Below, piece after piece: positions 9,900-19,509 of a stretch of 64,000 bases of DNA (position 1 is its first letter; each line of letters opens with the position of its first letter). The notes under the pieces are model-generated. The model was not told the origin of the DNA. It saw only the letters and a program-made list of their open reading frames with translations, and searched no databases. A program made the translations under genes and the position numbers. The DNA comes from Methanolinea sp. (GTDB lineage: Archaea > Halobacteriota > Methanomicrobia > Methanomicrobiales > Methanospirillaceae), in the NCBI GenBank assembly GCA_016699325.1, contig CP064971.1:62001-126000 (forward strand), read 5' to 3'.

Positions 9900-11065
9900 C
9901 TTCCGCTCCCCCGGGGGCCGTCATCCGTGCCACTGATCACCCGTGTGTAGACCTTGTCCATCATCCTGCCGATCCTGGCCCAGTTGAACCGGGAAAGGAC
10001 TTTCCGTTTCCCTGCAACACCCATGGCCCGTATCCTGACCGGGTCCTCGATGATGTAGCTGATACCCCAGGCAAGCGAATCTGCCCTGACCGGGACTTTG
10101 ATGCCATCTACAAAGTCCTCGATGTTCTCGGCAAGGCCCCCGACATCGGTTGCCACGGCACATTTCTCGGCGCTCCATGCCTCGGTGAGCACCAGCCCGA
10201 AGGGCTCATTCCGGCTGGGGATGACGACCAGGTCGCAGGCATTCAGGAGCTGGAGGTATTCCTCATCGGGAATATAGCCTGTGAACTGGACAGGGAGCGC
10301 CCGGCATCGCTCCTCAAGATCACGCTTCATATCCCCTTTACCGGCAATGATAAACTGGACGTCCCAGCGGCGTTGCAGGACCTGGGGGATGGCATCTACC
10401 AGGAGGTCGGGGCCTTTCTGGTATACCAGCCGCCCGATAAATAGCACCAGAGGTGCGAGCGGATGGATGCCGTACCGTTTCTTTACCGAACCGGGGTCGA
10501 GCGGAAGGTAGTAGTGTTCAGGATAGATCCCGTTTGGGATCACGGTAATCCTGCGCTCGGGAATGCCGTAGAGCCACATGATCTCGGTCTCGGTATGCCT
10601 CGAGACCGTGACCACGTGCCGGGCCAGGTGGCCGCACCTCCATTCTCTGGCAGAAATAGCCTGAAACTCGGGCCAATCCCCGAAATTGCCACCGTTCCTC
10701 CCATATTCGGTGGAGTGGTAGCTCATCACTGTCCTCCGGTCCTGGAGCCTCTCGAGGGCGTCGCTGCAGTGCCAGTCGTGAAAGTGGATGATATCGAATG
10801 GGGGAGTGTCTGCATCGTGGAATTTCTGGAGAAGCTTCCTGCTCAGGTCCTGGCAGTAATCGATGATGGTGTCGCCTTCGGGCTGGCAGAAATGGTATGC
10901 CACGTTCCTGATGATCCGGTCCGGTCCCTCTCCCCTGGTGAAGAAGTGCACCTCGTGTTCTGTTCCAAGTACCTCGGCGAGGTGGGTGGCGGCAGGGGAG
11001 AGCCCCCCTTCGCGGACGGCATGCAGGGATTCCCAGCAGAACTGGGCTATCTTAAGAGGTCCCAT
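9896..11065 (-). CDS. GT4-type glycosyltransferase, probable glycogen synthase
   Basis: The protein is a GT-B fold glycosyltransferase of family 4. The N-terminal Rossmann domain starts LKIAQFCWESLHAVREGG and contains IIHFHDWHC and MSYHSTEYGRNGG. The C-terminal donor domain has PLVLFIGRLVYQKGPDLLVDA, a QFIIAGKGDM strand and the nucleotide-sugar motif SRNEPFGLVLTEAWS (E-x7-E). In this operon it most likely extends glucan chains from ADP- or UDP-glucose. Donor and product are inferred from context, since GT4 also includes other hexosyltransferases. The ATG at 11065 was chosen because GGAGCT precedes it and the conserved N-terminus begins there; a longer frame to 11119 lies inside the upstream gene. 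It overlaps the upstream gene by 19 bases and glgB by 4. Confidence 0.88.
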   Translation of the reverse strand: MGPLKIAQFCWESLHAVREGGLSPAATHLAEVLGTEHEVHFFTRGEGPDRIIRNVAYHFCQPEGDTIIDYCQDLSRKLLQKFHDADTPPFDIIHFHDWHCSDALERLQDRRTVMSYHSTEYGRNGGNFGDWPEFQAISAREWRCGHLARHVVTVSRHTETEIMWLYGIPERRITVIPNGIYPEHYYLPLDPGSVKKRYGIHPLAPLVLFIGRLVYQKGPDLLVDAIPQVLQRRWDVQFIIAGKGDMKRDLEERCRALPVQFTGYIPDEEYLQLLNACDLVVIPSRNEPFGLVLTEAWSAEKCAVATDVGGLAENIEDFVDGIKVPVRADSLAWGISYIIEDPVRIRAMGVAGKRKVLSRFNWARIGRMMDKVYTRVISGTDDGPRGSGR

Positions 11066-12504
11066 AGCTCCTGGATCCGCTCCTGGACCAAGTGTGCCGC
11101 CTCGCTGCTCTGCGTGCACCGGGCAATTTTTCCGGCAAGCGTGTCGTCTCCCAGTACCCCGGAGATCCAGCGTGAGAAATCCATTCGCTCCTGGTGGTAT
11201 TGGAACACTTCATCGGGTATGAACTCCAGGAACCGTGAGAATTCCTGAAGGCTGTGTGCCGAATACCCGGTAAAACGGAACCCGGAATGAAAATGGAAGG
11301 CTGTTTCGGGCGGCTGGCACTGGAGGGCCCGCGCCGCGGGCGGGGACCGGGTCTCATCCCGGCAGGCTTCTTCACAGCTGGCAAGCGCCCGGAGGTACGC
11401 AGAGAAATAATCGTATGCCTCCTGGCTGGTGGACCACATCGCGCCCCTCCCGCAGGACCCCGAGGCAAATGCCATGCGGGCGAAGTGATCGATACTCTGG
11501 AGCCGCCGCCAGGACTCCCTGTCGATGATCAGATCACGGGCATCTTCGAGGCACCAGAATGCCGATTGCTGGTGCATATTATGGATCCCGGTCAGTGCAG
11601 TGACAGTGCCGGGAGCGCACATGCCGAGCTCCTCGAGGTGCAGAACCTTCCGGGGGGGGTCCCCGATGACCGATGACGGGAGGACGGTAGCGACTCCATG
11701 GGAGTGCAGGGCTTGCGGCAGCCGGCAGATGAATTCCTCAAAGGACCGGGCCGTATCACCGGTCGTCGAAAAGACACCGGCATCAAGGCGGATGTGGATG
11801 CAGTCACCAGGGGTCTCTGCAACCCAGCGGGCGTACGTTTCCGCGGTAAGCGGAAAGCGGTCCCAGGTGTGATCATGGAACCGCTGGGCGATATCCTCGG
11901 AGAGGCGGCAGTTCCTTAAGAGGACGGGAAAGTTATGGCAGGAATAGACATAATTAGGGTTCATTGTTGAGAGGAGGTGATCGGACCCCTCTGTATAGAA
12001 GGCCAGGAACCCGAGGTCTCGGATCGGATCTATGAGGGCTGAATTGAACACGAACTCGTTTGCCTCGAAAACCCCAGGTCTCCTGCCGGACAGATCTTCG
12101 ATCAGATCTGCGTGACGGCTGACCTGGAAAATGAACTCGCCGGGGTCGGGAAACAGCCCGGCAACGCTCCGGTAGTACGTCTGTCCGATGCTCTCGACAG
12201 ATGGGTGCTGCAGGGTGTCAAGCAGGACAGCTGCCCGGTCGGTCTCCTCGGTTATGAGTTGCTCGATCACGGTCCCTGATACGCCAAGAGATACTGATTC
12301 GCCGGAGTCGAGCCAGCTGAATATACAGTCCATGGCCGGGAGTACTGCCCTGGACAGGTACTTCCCGAAGTCAGCCTTCTGCGATCGGGAGAAGATAATA
12401 TCTTCTTCCCGGAAAACGTCTTCTCTTTGGGCCCTGGTCTCGACGAAGTACGGGTAGTGAATACTCAGTTCCAGGCAGAGCCGGCGGCAACCCGGTTCAT
12501 TCAT
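11047..12504 (-). CDS. GH57 alpha-amylase-like protein with altered catalytic region
   Basis: First gene of the glycogen operon, about 485 residues. It aligns by eye with archaeal GH57 alpha-amylases: LCLELSIHYPYF in place of the usual HQPYRLR motif, VFEANEFVFN at the nucleophile region (normally FRNTE), GFLAFYTEGSDHLL, and WDRFPLTAETYARWV. In the region where active enzymes have a conserved Asp-Tyr-Glu-Thr-Phe-Gly-Glu-His block it reads LDAGVFSTTGD, keeping the Asp and losing the rest, so it may be weakly active, altered in specificity or regulatory. The ATG at 12504 follows a strong TATA box by about 33 nt with no Shine-Dalgarno, so the mRNA is probably near-leaderless. A longer frame to 12594 contains the promoter and is rejected. 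Confidence 0.8.
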   Translation of the reverse strand: MNEPGCRRLCLELSIHYPYFVETRAQREDVFREEDIIFSRSQKADFGKYLSRAVLPAMDCIFSWLDSGESVSLGVSGTVIEQLITEETDRAAVLLDTLQHPSVESIGQTYYRSVAGLFPDPGEFIFQVSRHADLIEDLSGRRPGVFEANEFVFNSALIDPIRDLGFLAFYTEGSDHLLSTMNPNYVYSCHNFPVLLRNCRLSEDIAQRFHDHTWDRFPLTAETYARWVAETPGDCIHIRLDAGVFSTTGDTARSFEEFICRLPQALHSHGVATVLPSSVIGDPPRKVLHLEELGMCAPGTVTALTGIHNMHQQSAFWCLEDARDLIIDRESWRRLQSIDHFARMAFASGSCGRGAMWSTSQEAYDYFSAYLRALASCEEACRDETRSPPAARALQCQPPETAFHFHSGFRFTGYSAHSLQEFSRFLEFIPDEVFQYHQERMDFSRWISGVLGDDTLAGKIARCTQSSEAAHLVQERIQELWDLLR

Positions 12505-12530
12505 CGCATGTGATGAATACAAATCAGGAG

Positions 12531-12544
12531 TATTTAATTTATAG
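12531..12544 (-). promoter_or_regulatory. TATA box driving the glycogen operon
   Basis: On the minus strand CTATAAATTAAATA lies 27-40 nt upstream of the first ATG (12504). It is the only strong promoter seen before the five tightly packed genes that follow. Confidence 0.65.
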
Positions 12545-13081
12545 TGATTGGGTAAAAACTTGGGGGCGAATCCGTCCGATGCATCGCAGCACACATCGAG
12601 GACTGTTCCGCTTTTCGCGGTATCCAGGCAAGGGAATTGGAGAGATAAACGGGAACCCCGCCTCGGTGAAGGAAGCCGGTCCGGGATGAGGCACTTCCAT
12701 CTCGTAACTCTTTATTTTATCTTATCAAACAAGGCCTGATCCGGGTCACTGCATCTTTTCCATGATATTTCGTGTGACCAGTCTCCAAAATCCAGCTCTT
12801 TATATCATCCACTGGTACGGGTCCTGCCTCACGAGCATGAGCAGGGCACGGTCGCATGGTTTGTCGCCTGTCCCGACAAAATTCGGGATCTCATCCCGCG
12901 TGGTAAGCTGATAGATGGGTAAGGCGTCGCCCTGGGTGCTTGTTAGGCGATGATCCCCGGGTACCTCTTCATTCTTCCTTCGAGGGAGACAGGCATGCAC
13001 GAGAGCAGACCGGAAACATTCCCGGAATAAAAAAGGGACGGCCCTCCCCACCCGGACGATGGCGGGACCGGGCATGGACTC
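12545..13081 (+). other. Intergenic stretch without a recognisable gene
   Basis: This ~540-base stretch separates the glycogen operon from the convergently read DUF4349 gene. Frames on both strands have no family motifs, ribosome-binding site or plausible start. A short AT-rich patch (12707-12730) could belong to a promoter or terminator. A minus-strand frame at 12800-13075 may be a relic, but nothing supports it as a gene. Confidence 0.5.
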
Positions 13082-14002
13082 TCATTGTTCTGGCGGATTC
13101 TCCTCGGGTTTATGTTCCGGGGACAGGCTTTTTGGTCTCTTCTTCTTTCCCTTCCACCATCGGTATATGCCATACACCACGACACCGATGATGATCAGGG
13201 GGATGATCGAAATGAGGATGATGACCAGCCCCGCGGTGACAGCCAGGAACCCGGCAATACCTTTGTTTATCGCCGATACTAGGGAGAAGCCTTCCCGGCC
13301 GCCGACCGGTTCGGGCTCTTCGAGGGTCACGGTGATGGTGGCGTAGTCCACCCGGCTGTTGAGGTACCTGAGGCGCCCGTCGATCCGGTCCAGCTCGACC
13401 TGCACCCGCTCGATCTGGACCTGGACTTCGAGGATCTCGGAGACGTTCCCGGCTTTTTCCATGATCCGGGTGTACTGGGCAAGCTGATTGGCAAATGCCG
13501 TTCTTCTCGCCTGAAGGTCCACGTACTCCTCGGTCACGTCATCGGCGGAAAGCGATTCCGATTTGAGCGAACCCAGGGCCTTGATCTCGGCCATCGCGGC
13601 CTCGAACTCCCGGGCAGGGACCCTCATCGTGACAGTGGCATACAGGCGGTTCCCGTACACGGTGCTGGACGAGAGAGAGCCGACATACCCGCCGTGGGCA
13701 GCGGCGATGGCCCTGATCGGGTCAAGCGTCACGGTGACATTCTGCACCTCGAGGCGGATCTGGGAGGTCCTGATGATCATCTGGTCTGCGGCAAGATCCC
13801 CGGTGTTATCGAGCTCTGCATTCGGGACAAAGGCTCCCGGACCTCCCGGGTACCCTCCTGCCATTGGCGGAAGGTTGGTGTACCGCGTATCGGACTTTTC
13901 CACGAACGTGGTTTCGCCACCATCCCACTGGGTGGTAAGGCACCCGGCACCGAGCAGTGCCATGACGATGAGACTGCAGATGATAACGATGCGCCGGTTC
14001 AT
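13082..14002 (-). CDS. DUF4349 domain lipoprotein
   Basis: About 306 residues. The N-terminus MNRRIVIICSLIVMALLGAG is followed by Cys, a lipoprotein signal, so the protein should be anchored to the outer face of the membrane. The middle matches DUF4349: RLEVQNVTVTLDPIRAIAAA, GGYVGSLSSSTVYGNRLYAT and a coiled-coil helix pair (YVDLQARRTAFANQLAQYTR onward), ending with YATITVTLEEPEP. One strong membrane helix (LVIILISIIPLIIIGVVVYG) and a basic, Lys-rich tail close the protein. The ATG at 14002 has GGTG eight bases upstream. The function of DUF4349 proteins is unknown. The gene is divergent from the dodecin gene. Confidence 0.85.
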   Translation of the reverse strand: MNRRIVIICSLIVMALLGAGCLTTQWDGGETTFVEKSDTRYTNLPPMAGGYPGGPGAFVPNAELDNTGDLAADQMIIRTSQIRLEVQNVTVTLDPIRAIAAAHGGYVGSLSSSTVYGNRLYATVTMRVPAREFEAAMAEIKALGSLKSESLSADDVTEEYVDLQARRTAFANQLAQYTRIMEKAGNVSEILEVQVQIERVQVELDRIDGRLRYLNSRVDYATITVTLEEPEPVGGREGFSLVSAINKGIAGFLAVTAGLVIILISIIPLIIIGVVVYGIYRWWKGKKKRPKSLSPEHKPEENPPEQ

Positions 14003-14300
14003 ATCACACCATCTCCATCGGAGGTGATAAACAATTGCTAAACTGCGAAATCTTTCGTATCCATAATTCTGAAGAGAGCCGGGCAGGGGTGCATCTGTCA
14101 CCCGGCCGGGCCAAGCAGCGCCAGCCGCCAGGTCAGCGAATAGTCCCGGGTGCCTACGGGGCAGGGGGAATAGTGAGTATGATATCCATCAACCAGGGAA
14201 GCGTGATGGAATACCGGTTCTGCCATGGCTTTCGTGATGGTAACCGACCCTATCAGCGATATGCCGTAGAAACCTTCATGGGGATGGTGTGATGTAATGG

Positions 14301-14546
14301 ATGTCTGGTGAAAAGGAAATGCCAGGAAAAAATGAGCCTTCTGTGGCAAAGGTCATCGAGTTGATCGGCAGTTCGCCGAAAGGTTGGGAGGACGCGGCGC
14401 GGAATGCGGTGAAGGAGGCGTCCCTGACGGTCAGGAATATCAAAGGGGTATACCTGAAGGAATGTACCGCCAAGGTGAAAGACAACAAAATCGTTGAATA
14501 TCGCTCCATCGTGAAGATCTCGTTTGTCGTGGAGAGGGAAGGCTGA
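14301..14546 (+). CDS. dodecin family flavin-binding protein
   Basis: An 81-residue protein with the dodecin signature: VAKVIELIGSSPKGWEDAA, then a helix with AVKEASLTVRNIKGVYLKE, then the strand IVEYRSIVKISFVVE. Dodecins assemble as hollow dodecamers that store riboflavin, lumichrome or FMN in the cytoplasm. The Trp in GWEDAARNA corresponds to the residue that stacks on the flavin. The start is probably the ATG at 14301; an in-frame ATG at 14319 is possible. It stands alone, facing away from the DUF4349 gene. Confidence 0.9.
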   Translation: MSGEKEMPGKNEPSVAKVIELIGSSPKGWEDAARNAVKEASLTVRNIKGVYLKECTAKVKDNKIVEYRSIVKISFVVEREG

Positions 14547-15236
14547 AAGTGGAGGTAATGCGGAAGGAGTGAGTTCCAGAGGGTCCTCCGGAGCCCTTCC
14601 CTTACAAAGGTCATGCGAAAACGCCCCCGTCATTTCTTCCCGGGCAAACAGCCGGTTCCTGGGAACATACCGCGGTGGACCCTGGAAATCCGCTCTCCGG
14701 TACCATGGGTTACGGGGGGCCGATGCGGTTGTGCCTTTCATCCTCTCTGCAATCACCGATGACAGGGTTCTCCAGGGCGAGGCACTGGGAGGTCTCCCGG
14801 GTACGCCCGGCTGTGAGACCGGGGTAGGAAAGAAGTGGAAAGTGGATGATTCTCAAGGAACGCGAGGGGGGAGGTGTTGTGGCCATGGAAACCGGCTGGG
14901 CAGTGTTCCCTGGCCGGACCAGAGATGTTTTTTCAATTCCCGGGCGGGTCCCAAGCCGCCAGGGATTGTTTTGCGAACGCCAGCATGGCAACCTCCCCAC
15001 GACCAGTGGCATGGGGTCACCTGGTGGACCCATAAGTCAGCACGCCGACCGGAATCTCCAAAACGGTCTCCCTAGTAACTATCCCTTTCTCTCCCTCAAC
15101 ATTCATAGGACGGCCGGTTGCGCCGCAGCCGGTCAGCCTGGAGCAATGAAAAGCCGCTTCATGTGGGAGACCCGCCTGAAAAAGAAGGATGGTGAGGTAT
15201 CAGTGCGGCCATATTGGATCAGGGGAAGCACTTCAC
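14547..15236 (+). other. Intergenic stretch without a recognisable gene
   Basis: Nearly 700 bases between dodecin and the convergent PPOX-type gene. Several open frames exist on both strands, but their translations are low-complexity, lack starts with ribosome-binding sites and show no motif. They read as GC-rich chance frames. Confidence 0.5.
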
Positions 15237-15656
15237 CTAAATCGACTTCTCCCACCCCTGGCCGAAGTCGATGAGCGGCCGGATCGCGGTGATCTCGAAT
15301 CCCACGACAGCATACACCATCGCTGCCGCCTCCTCACCGGCTACCTTCGCCATCTGGGCCTTGAAGGTCTCGAGTGCCGGCCCGGACGTAGCGACGTTTT
15401 TTACCTTCAGGTAGACGCGGATCCCCTTCCAGTCCATGAACTCCTTTCCCGGCTCCACAATCATGAATACCGCATGCGGGTTCTCCTGGAGGTTTGACAG
15501 CGTGCGGTTCTCTCCAAGGCCCATGACAACGGTCTTCTCATCAGTCATGTGGGGGGAGCCGAAGACCGCGGAGTCCACGTTCCCGGCTTTATCAGCGGTG
15601 CTGAGCGTCCCGATCCTCGGTGACTTGTTGAAATACTCCATGAGTTTTGATGGCAT
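15237..15656 (-). CDS. pyridoxamine 5'-phosphate oxidase (PPOX) family protein
   Basis: About 139 residues starting MPSKLMEYFNKSPRIGTLST, followed by the split-barrel pattern GNVDSAVFGSPHMTDE, VVMGLGENRTLSNLQENPHA and VFMIVEPG. This is the FMN-binding split beta-barrel of PPOX-like proteins, which reduce or bind flavin or F420-linked substrates. The specific substrate is unknown. The ATG at 15656 is preceded by AGGAG eight bases upstream; the longer frame to 15890 runs into the divergent methyltransferase gene and is rejected. A broken relative lies at 30281-30600. Confidence 0.85.
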   Translation of the reverse strand: MPSKLMEYFNKSPRIGTLSTADKAGNVDSAVFGSPHMTDEKTVVMGLGENRTLSNLQENPHAVFMIVEPGKEFMDWKGIRVYLKVKNVATSGPALETFKAQMAKVAGEEAAAMVYAVVGFEITAIRPLIDFGQGWEKSI

Positions 15657-15813
15657 GGAATCGTTCTCCTGTGGGATGATGCTTCGTTGGAGGGAAGTTA
15701 AAGGTTTGGGGGAGGTGGACTGCCCTCCCTGGAAAAAAGGGTGCCCGGGATAGAGGAGATAGGTATATGAACCCGGTCCGGGAATACACCTGCCAGAGGG
15801 AGTGCCACGGAAA

Positions 15814-16497
15814 ATGCCGGAGAAAGAGAGCTGCGGGAGTGCCCTGGTTGATGAGGAACGTGCCAGGGAATTCGACGAGATCGCGACCACCGTGTTTGCT
15901 CCGATTTATCCTGTGCTCGCCGGGCAGGTGCTGGAGCGGACCGGGATCCGGGAGGGAATCGCGGTTGACGCAGGGTGCGGCCCGGCACTCCTGGCCATCG
16001 CTATTGCCCTGCAGTCCCGGCTGAGGGTCTATGCCCTTGACTCGTCACCGCCCATGCTCAGGGTAGCATCCGGGCATATCCGCAGTTCCGGCCTGGTCCG
16101 GCAGGTCGTCCCTGTCCTTGGCGATGTGCATGAACTCCCGTTTGAAGATGGGACCGTGGATCTTGTCGTCAGCCGGGGGTCATGGTTCTTCTGGAACGAC
16201 CTTGCCGGTGCGTTTCAAGAGGTGCAGAGGGTGCTTTCGCCCCGGGGTTACGCATACATCGGAGGCGGGTTTGGCACAGTGCATCTGAAGGAGCAGGTTG
16301 CAACAGCGATGAAAAGCAGGTATCCCGAATGGGAAGAAGGGGTCAGGGAGCGTATGCGGAAGAACAACCCGGTCCGGGTCAGGGAAGAATTCGACAAGGC
16401 AGGGATCACGGCATTCCGCCTTATCGAGGACGAATCGGGGTTCTGGGCGATGTTCAGGAACGAGGGGTCTTCTTTATTCTTCCAGGATAAGAGCTGA
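15814..16497 (+). CDS. class I SAM-dependent methyltransferase
   Basis: About 227 residues with the Rossmann methyltransferase motifs: motif I AVDAGCGPALLAIAIAL, the acidic residue ending strand 2 in VYALDSS, motif for Asp after strand 3 (VLGDVHELPFEDGTVDLVVS) and RVLSPRGYAYIGGGFG. The methyl acceptor is unknown. The ATG at 15814 is preferred over an upstream GTG at 15802, because the GGGAG sequence is too close to the GTG. It is divergent from the PPOX gene. Confidence 0.85.
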   Translation: MPEKESCGSALVDEERAREFDEIATTVFAPIYPVLAGQVLERTGIREGIAVDAGCGPALLAIAIALQSRLRVYALDSSPPMLRVASGHIRSSGLVRQVVPVLGDVHELPFEDGTVDLVVSRGSWFFWNDLAGAFQEVQRVLSPRGYAYIGGGFGTVHLKEQVATAMKSRYPEWEEGVRERMRKNNPVRVREEFDKAGITAFRLIEDESGFWAMFRNEGSSLFFQDKS

Positions 16498-16684
16498 TGC
16501 GTTCCAGGAGGTGGTCCGGGGATAGCGATGACGGGGTGGTTCTTGGGTCCGGCCTTGAACGTGGGACTTTTTTCGGAGACATCCGGTCCATTTCGGAGAA
16601 ACGGATAGCCGTCCTGCCTGGAAAACCGGCAGCACTGCGGGGTTCCTTTTATCAATTCCGGCATGAACCTAGTACACGATTCCC

Positions 16685-19153
16685 ATGGACTTCGAGAAAC
16701 TGGGCGCATTCTACCTGGGAAAAGAGTACAGCCTTGACGACCGCCGGCTGCTCGATCGGCTCGTGATGTACGATTCCCGCGACCTCACCACCCATGCAGT
16801 CTGTATCGGGATGACCGGGAGCGGAAAGACCGGGCTGTGCGTTGACCTGCTCGAAGAGGCGGCAATCGACGGTGTGCCGGCCATCATCATCGATCCAAAA
16901 GGTGATATCACCAACCGGCTGCTCATGTTCCCGGACCTTGCCCCGGAAGATTTCCTCCCGTGGATCAACCCCGATGATGCCCGGCGGAAGGGCATGTCCC
17001 CTGAAGCCTATGCAGCACACCAGGCAGAGTCCTGGAAGAACGGGCTTGCTTCCTGGGGCCAGGACGGGGCACGGATCAGGATGCTATGTGATGCCGTTGA
17101 CCTGGCGGTCTACACGCCAGGAAGCGATGCCGGTATCCCGGTATCGGTCATCCAGTCCTTCTCTGCACCGGCCTTGAGCTGGGACACGGATGCCGAACTC
17201 CTCAGGGAGAAGATATCCGGCACGGTGACGGCACTGCTCGGCCTGATCAAAGTGGCCGCCGACCCGCTCAGCTCGCGTGAACACATCCTTCTCTCCTCCC
17301 TCTTCGAACACTTCTGGCGGCAGGGAAAGGATCTCGACCTGATCACGTTGATCCAGGCCATCCGGGACCCACCGTTCGCCCGGGTCGGGGCCTTTGACAT
17401 CGAGACCTTTTTCCCGGCAAAAGAGCGCCTCCCCCTGGCCATGCGGCTGAACCACATCGTCGCCGCACCCGCCTTCCAGTCCTGGATGAACGGCCAGCCC
17501 CTGGAAATCCCCGGATTCCTCTCCACGAAGGAAGGGAAACCCCGCCACGCGATATTCTACCTTGCCCACCTGAATGACGACGAGCGGATGTTTTTTGTCA
17601 CCCTCCTCCTCTACCAGTTACTATCCTGGGTCCGGTCCCAGACCGGGACGACCAGTCTGCGGGCACTGCTCTACATGGACGAGATCTTCGGGTTCTTCCC
17701 TCCCGTAGCAAACCCTCCGAGCAAAGAGCCTATGCTCACCCTTCTCAAGCAGGCCCGGGCCTTCGGCCTCGGCGTGGTGCTGACCACCCAGAACCCGGTC
17801 GACCTGGACTACAAGGGGCTCTCCAACACCGGCACCTGGTTCATCGGGCGGCTCCAGACCGTGCAGGACCGCAACAGGGTCCTCGATGGTCTTGAAGGTG
17901 CAGTCCAGGGAGGGGCCTTCTCACGGGCGGCGCTCTCCGAGATCCTCTCATCGCTGGACAACCGGGTATTCCTCCTGCACAACGTGCATGAGAGCGCACC
18001 GCTGATCTTCCAGACCCGGTGGGCGATGAGCTATCTCCGAGGGCCACTTTCCCGCGAGCAGGTCAGGGTCCTGATGAAGGACCAGAAACCGGACGCCGTC
18101 CGGAAACCGGCAGCAACCCCTCCGGTATCCCCGGCTGAACCAGCCGGTGATACGGCAAGCCTCCCCCCTGCGCTACCTCCGGATATCCTGCAGCGCTACC
18201 TGCCGGTCCGTGTCAGCCAGGAGAGTGCTGCGGCAGCTGCCCTGCATGGAAGGAGCGGGAAAGTCGAGCATGCCACCATCATCTATGAGCCGGCGGTAGC
18301 TGCTGCCGGGCGGGTCCACTACACCAGCCCGAAACTGGAGCAGGACGCGGTGCACGAATTCTCGCTCCTCGCACCGTTCACCCCAGATGGCGCGGTTGCC
18401 TGGGAGCGTGCCGTTGGCGGAATTCCCGGTGACCTGTCTGCAACTCCCTCCCCTGGTGCCCGGTTTTCCATACCGGCAGAGATCACCCGGGCCCTGAAAA
18501 AAGTCTCCACGATACAACAGAACCTGGTGGACTCGCTTGTGCGATCGCAGACCCTGAAACTTGCCACCAATCCTGCCGTGAAACTCGTATCAGGCCCCGG
18601 GGAACCGGAGAACGAGTTCCTCCTCCGGGTCCGCCTCGCCGCCCGGGAGCGGCGGGATGCCGAGGTCGATGCGCTGCGGAAACGGTACGAGGTAAAGATA
18701 GATACGCTCGAGGACCGGCTCAGGAAAGCCGGGATGACCGTTGAACGGAAACGGGCCGATGCCGACGCCCGGAAGCGGGAGGCGATGATCTCTGCCGGTG
18801 AATCGGTCATCGGGGTTCTCATGGGGAGAAAGAGCATACGGTCCGGGTCAGCGGCGGCCAGCAAGTACCGACAGAGCAGCTCTGCCGGGATGAGTGCACG
18901 GGAAGCAGAGGAGAATGCACGGGCACTTGAAAAGGAGATCAGGGGTCTGAAGGAAGAGTTTGAACGTGAGACCGCAGCCATAACCGCCCGCTGGGAGAAT
19001 ACCGTGAAGGAAACCGGTGAAATAATCGTGAAACCGAAGAAGACCGGTATCGATGTCACATCGTTCTTCCTCGCCTGGATCCCCAGGTGGCAGCTGGTCG
19101 TCAGTGACGGTGCCGGCCATACGTGGACCGAGCGGATCGATGCCTCCCGGTAA
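16685..19153 (+). CDS. HerA-like ATPase (DUF853-type) with C-terminal coiled coil
   Basis: An 822-residue P-loop ATPase of the HerA/FtsK superfamily. Walker A is GMTGSGKT (residues 42-49), followed by AIIIDPKGDITNRLL, the family Walker-A strand partner. Walker B with acidic catalytic residue is LLYMDEIFGFFPP near residue 330, and TTQNPVDLDYKGLSN is the sensor region typical of DUF87/DUF853 proteins. Residues ~630-760 form long charged helices (coiled coil). Relatives pump or unwind DNA as hexameric rings; no NurA-type nuclease gene is adjacent, so the partner is unknown. It begins with an ATG and ends before a hairpin plus T7 terminator. Confidence 0.88.
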   Translation: MDFEKLGAFYLGKEYSLDDRRLLDRLVMYDSRDLTTHAVCIGMTGSGKTGLCVDLLEEAAIDGVPAIIIDPKGDITNRLLMFPDLAPEDFLPWINPDDARRKGMSPEAYAAHQAESWKNGLASWGQDGARIRMLCDAVDLAVYTPGSDAGIPVSVIQSFSAPALSWDTDAELLREKISGTVTALLGLIKVAADPLSSREHILLSSLFEHFWRQGKDLDLITLIQAIRDPPFARVGAFDIETFFPAKERLPLAMRLNHIVAAPAFQSWMNGQPLEIPGFLSTKEGKPRHAIFYLAHLNDDERMFFVTLLLYQLLSWVRSQTGTTSLRALLYMDEIFGFFPPVANPPSKEPMLTLLKQARAFGLGVVLTTQNPVDLDYKGLSNTGTWFIGRLQTVQDRNRVLDGLEGAVQGGAFSRAALSEILSSLDNRVFLLHNVHESAPLIFQTRWAMSYLRGPLSREQVRVLMKDQKPDAVRKPAATPPVSPAEPAGDTASLPPALPPDILQRYLPVRVSQESAAAAALHGRSGKVEHATIIYEPAVAAAGRVHYTSPKLEQDAVHEFSLLAPFTPDGAVAWERAVGGIPGDLSATPSPGARFSIPAEITRALKKVSTIQQNLVDSLVRSQTLKLATNPAVKLVSGPGEPENEFLLRVRLAARERRDAEVDALRKRYEVKIDTLEDRLRKAGMTVERKRADADARKREAMISAGESVIGVLMGRKSIRSGSAAASKYRQSSSAGMSAREAEENARALEKEIRGLKEEFERETAAITARWENTVKETGEIIVKPKKTGIDVTSFFLAWIPRWQLVVSDGAGHTWTERIDASR

Positions 19154-19155
19154 TA

Positions 19156-19187
19156 CGGGATCGAGTCCCGCGAGACCACTTTTTTTC
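19156..19187 (+). terminator. Hairpin and T7 tract after the HerA-like gene
   Basis: CGGGA (19156-19160) pairs with TCCCG (19166-19170) around a 5-nt loop, and seven T residues follow at 19181-19187. The element starts two bases after the stop codon. Confidence 0.6.
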
Positions 19188-19509
19188 CAGGATCGGGTAT
19201 CCATGAGATTGGATCGCTACGGGAAAAGGTCTTTGAATCCCCGGCCCGAAGACAGGATCCAGAAATAATATCCGTGCATTCGAGCAGGGGTGAATGTTCA
19301 ACGGTCTCCATTCCTGGGCAGGAGCGGGATGTTCACCCGGCAGAGCCTTCTCTGCAGGTTCCTGGTATCCCTGCCTGGGCGGGAGAAGGGTCTCCCATGG
19401 ACCAGGATACCCTTCGGGTCCGGGTTCCGTGGCCATGCGCTCTATTCACTGATCCAATGCTACAAATAGGATGACAACCTCCATTGTCACAGACAGGAGG
19501 TAATTACTG
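19188..19509 (+). other. Intergenic leader region of the superoxide dismutase gene
   Basis: About 320 bases without a convincing frame. The last part holds a strong ribosome-binding site, AGGAGGT, 8 bases before the sod start codon. No clear TATA box was found. Confidence 0.5.
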
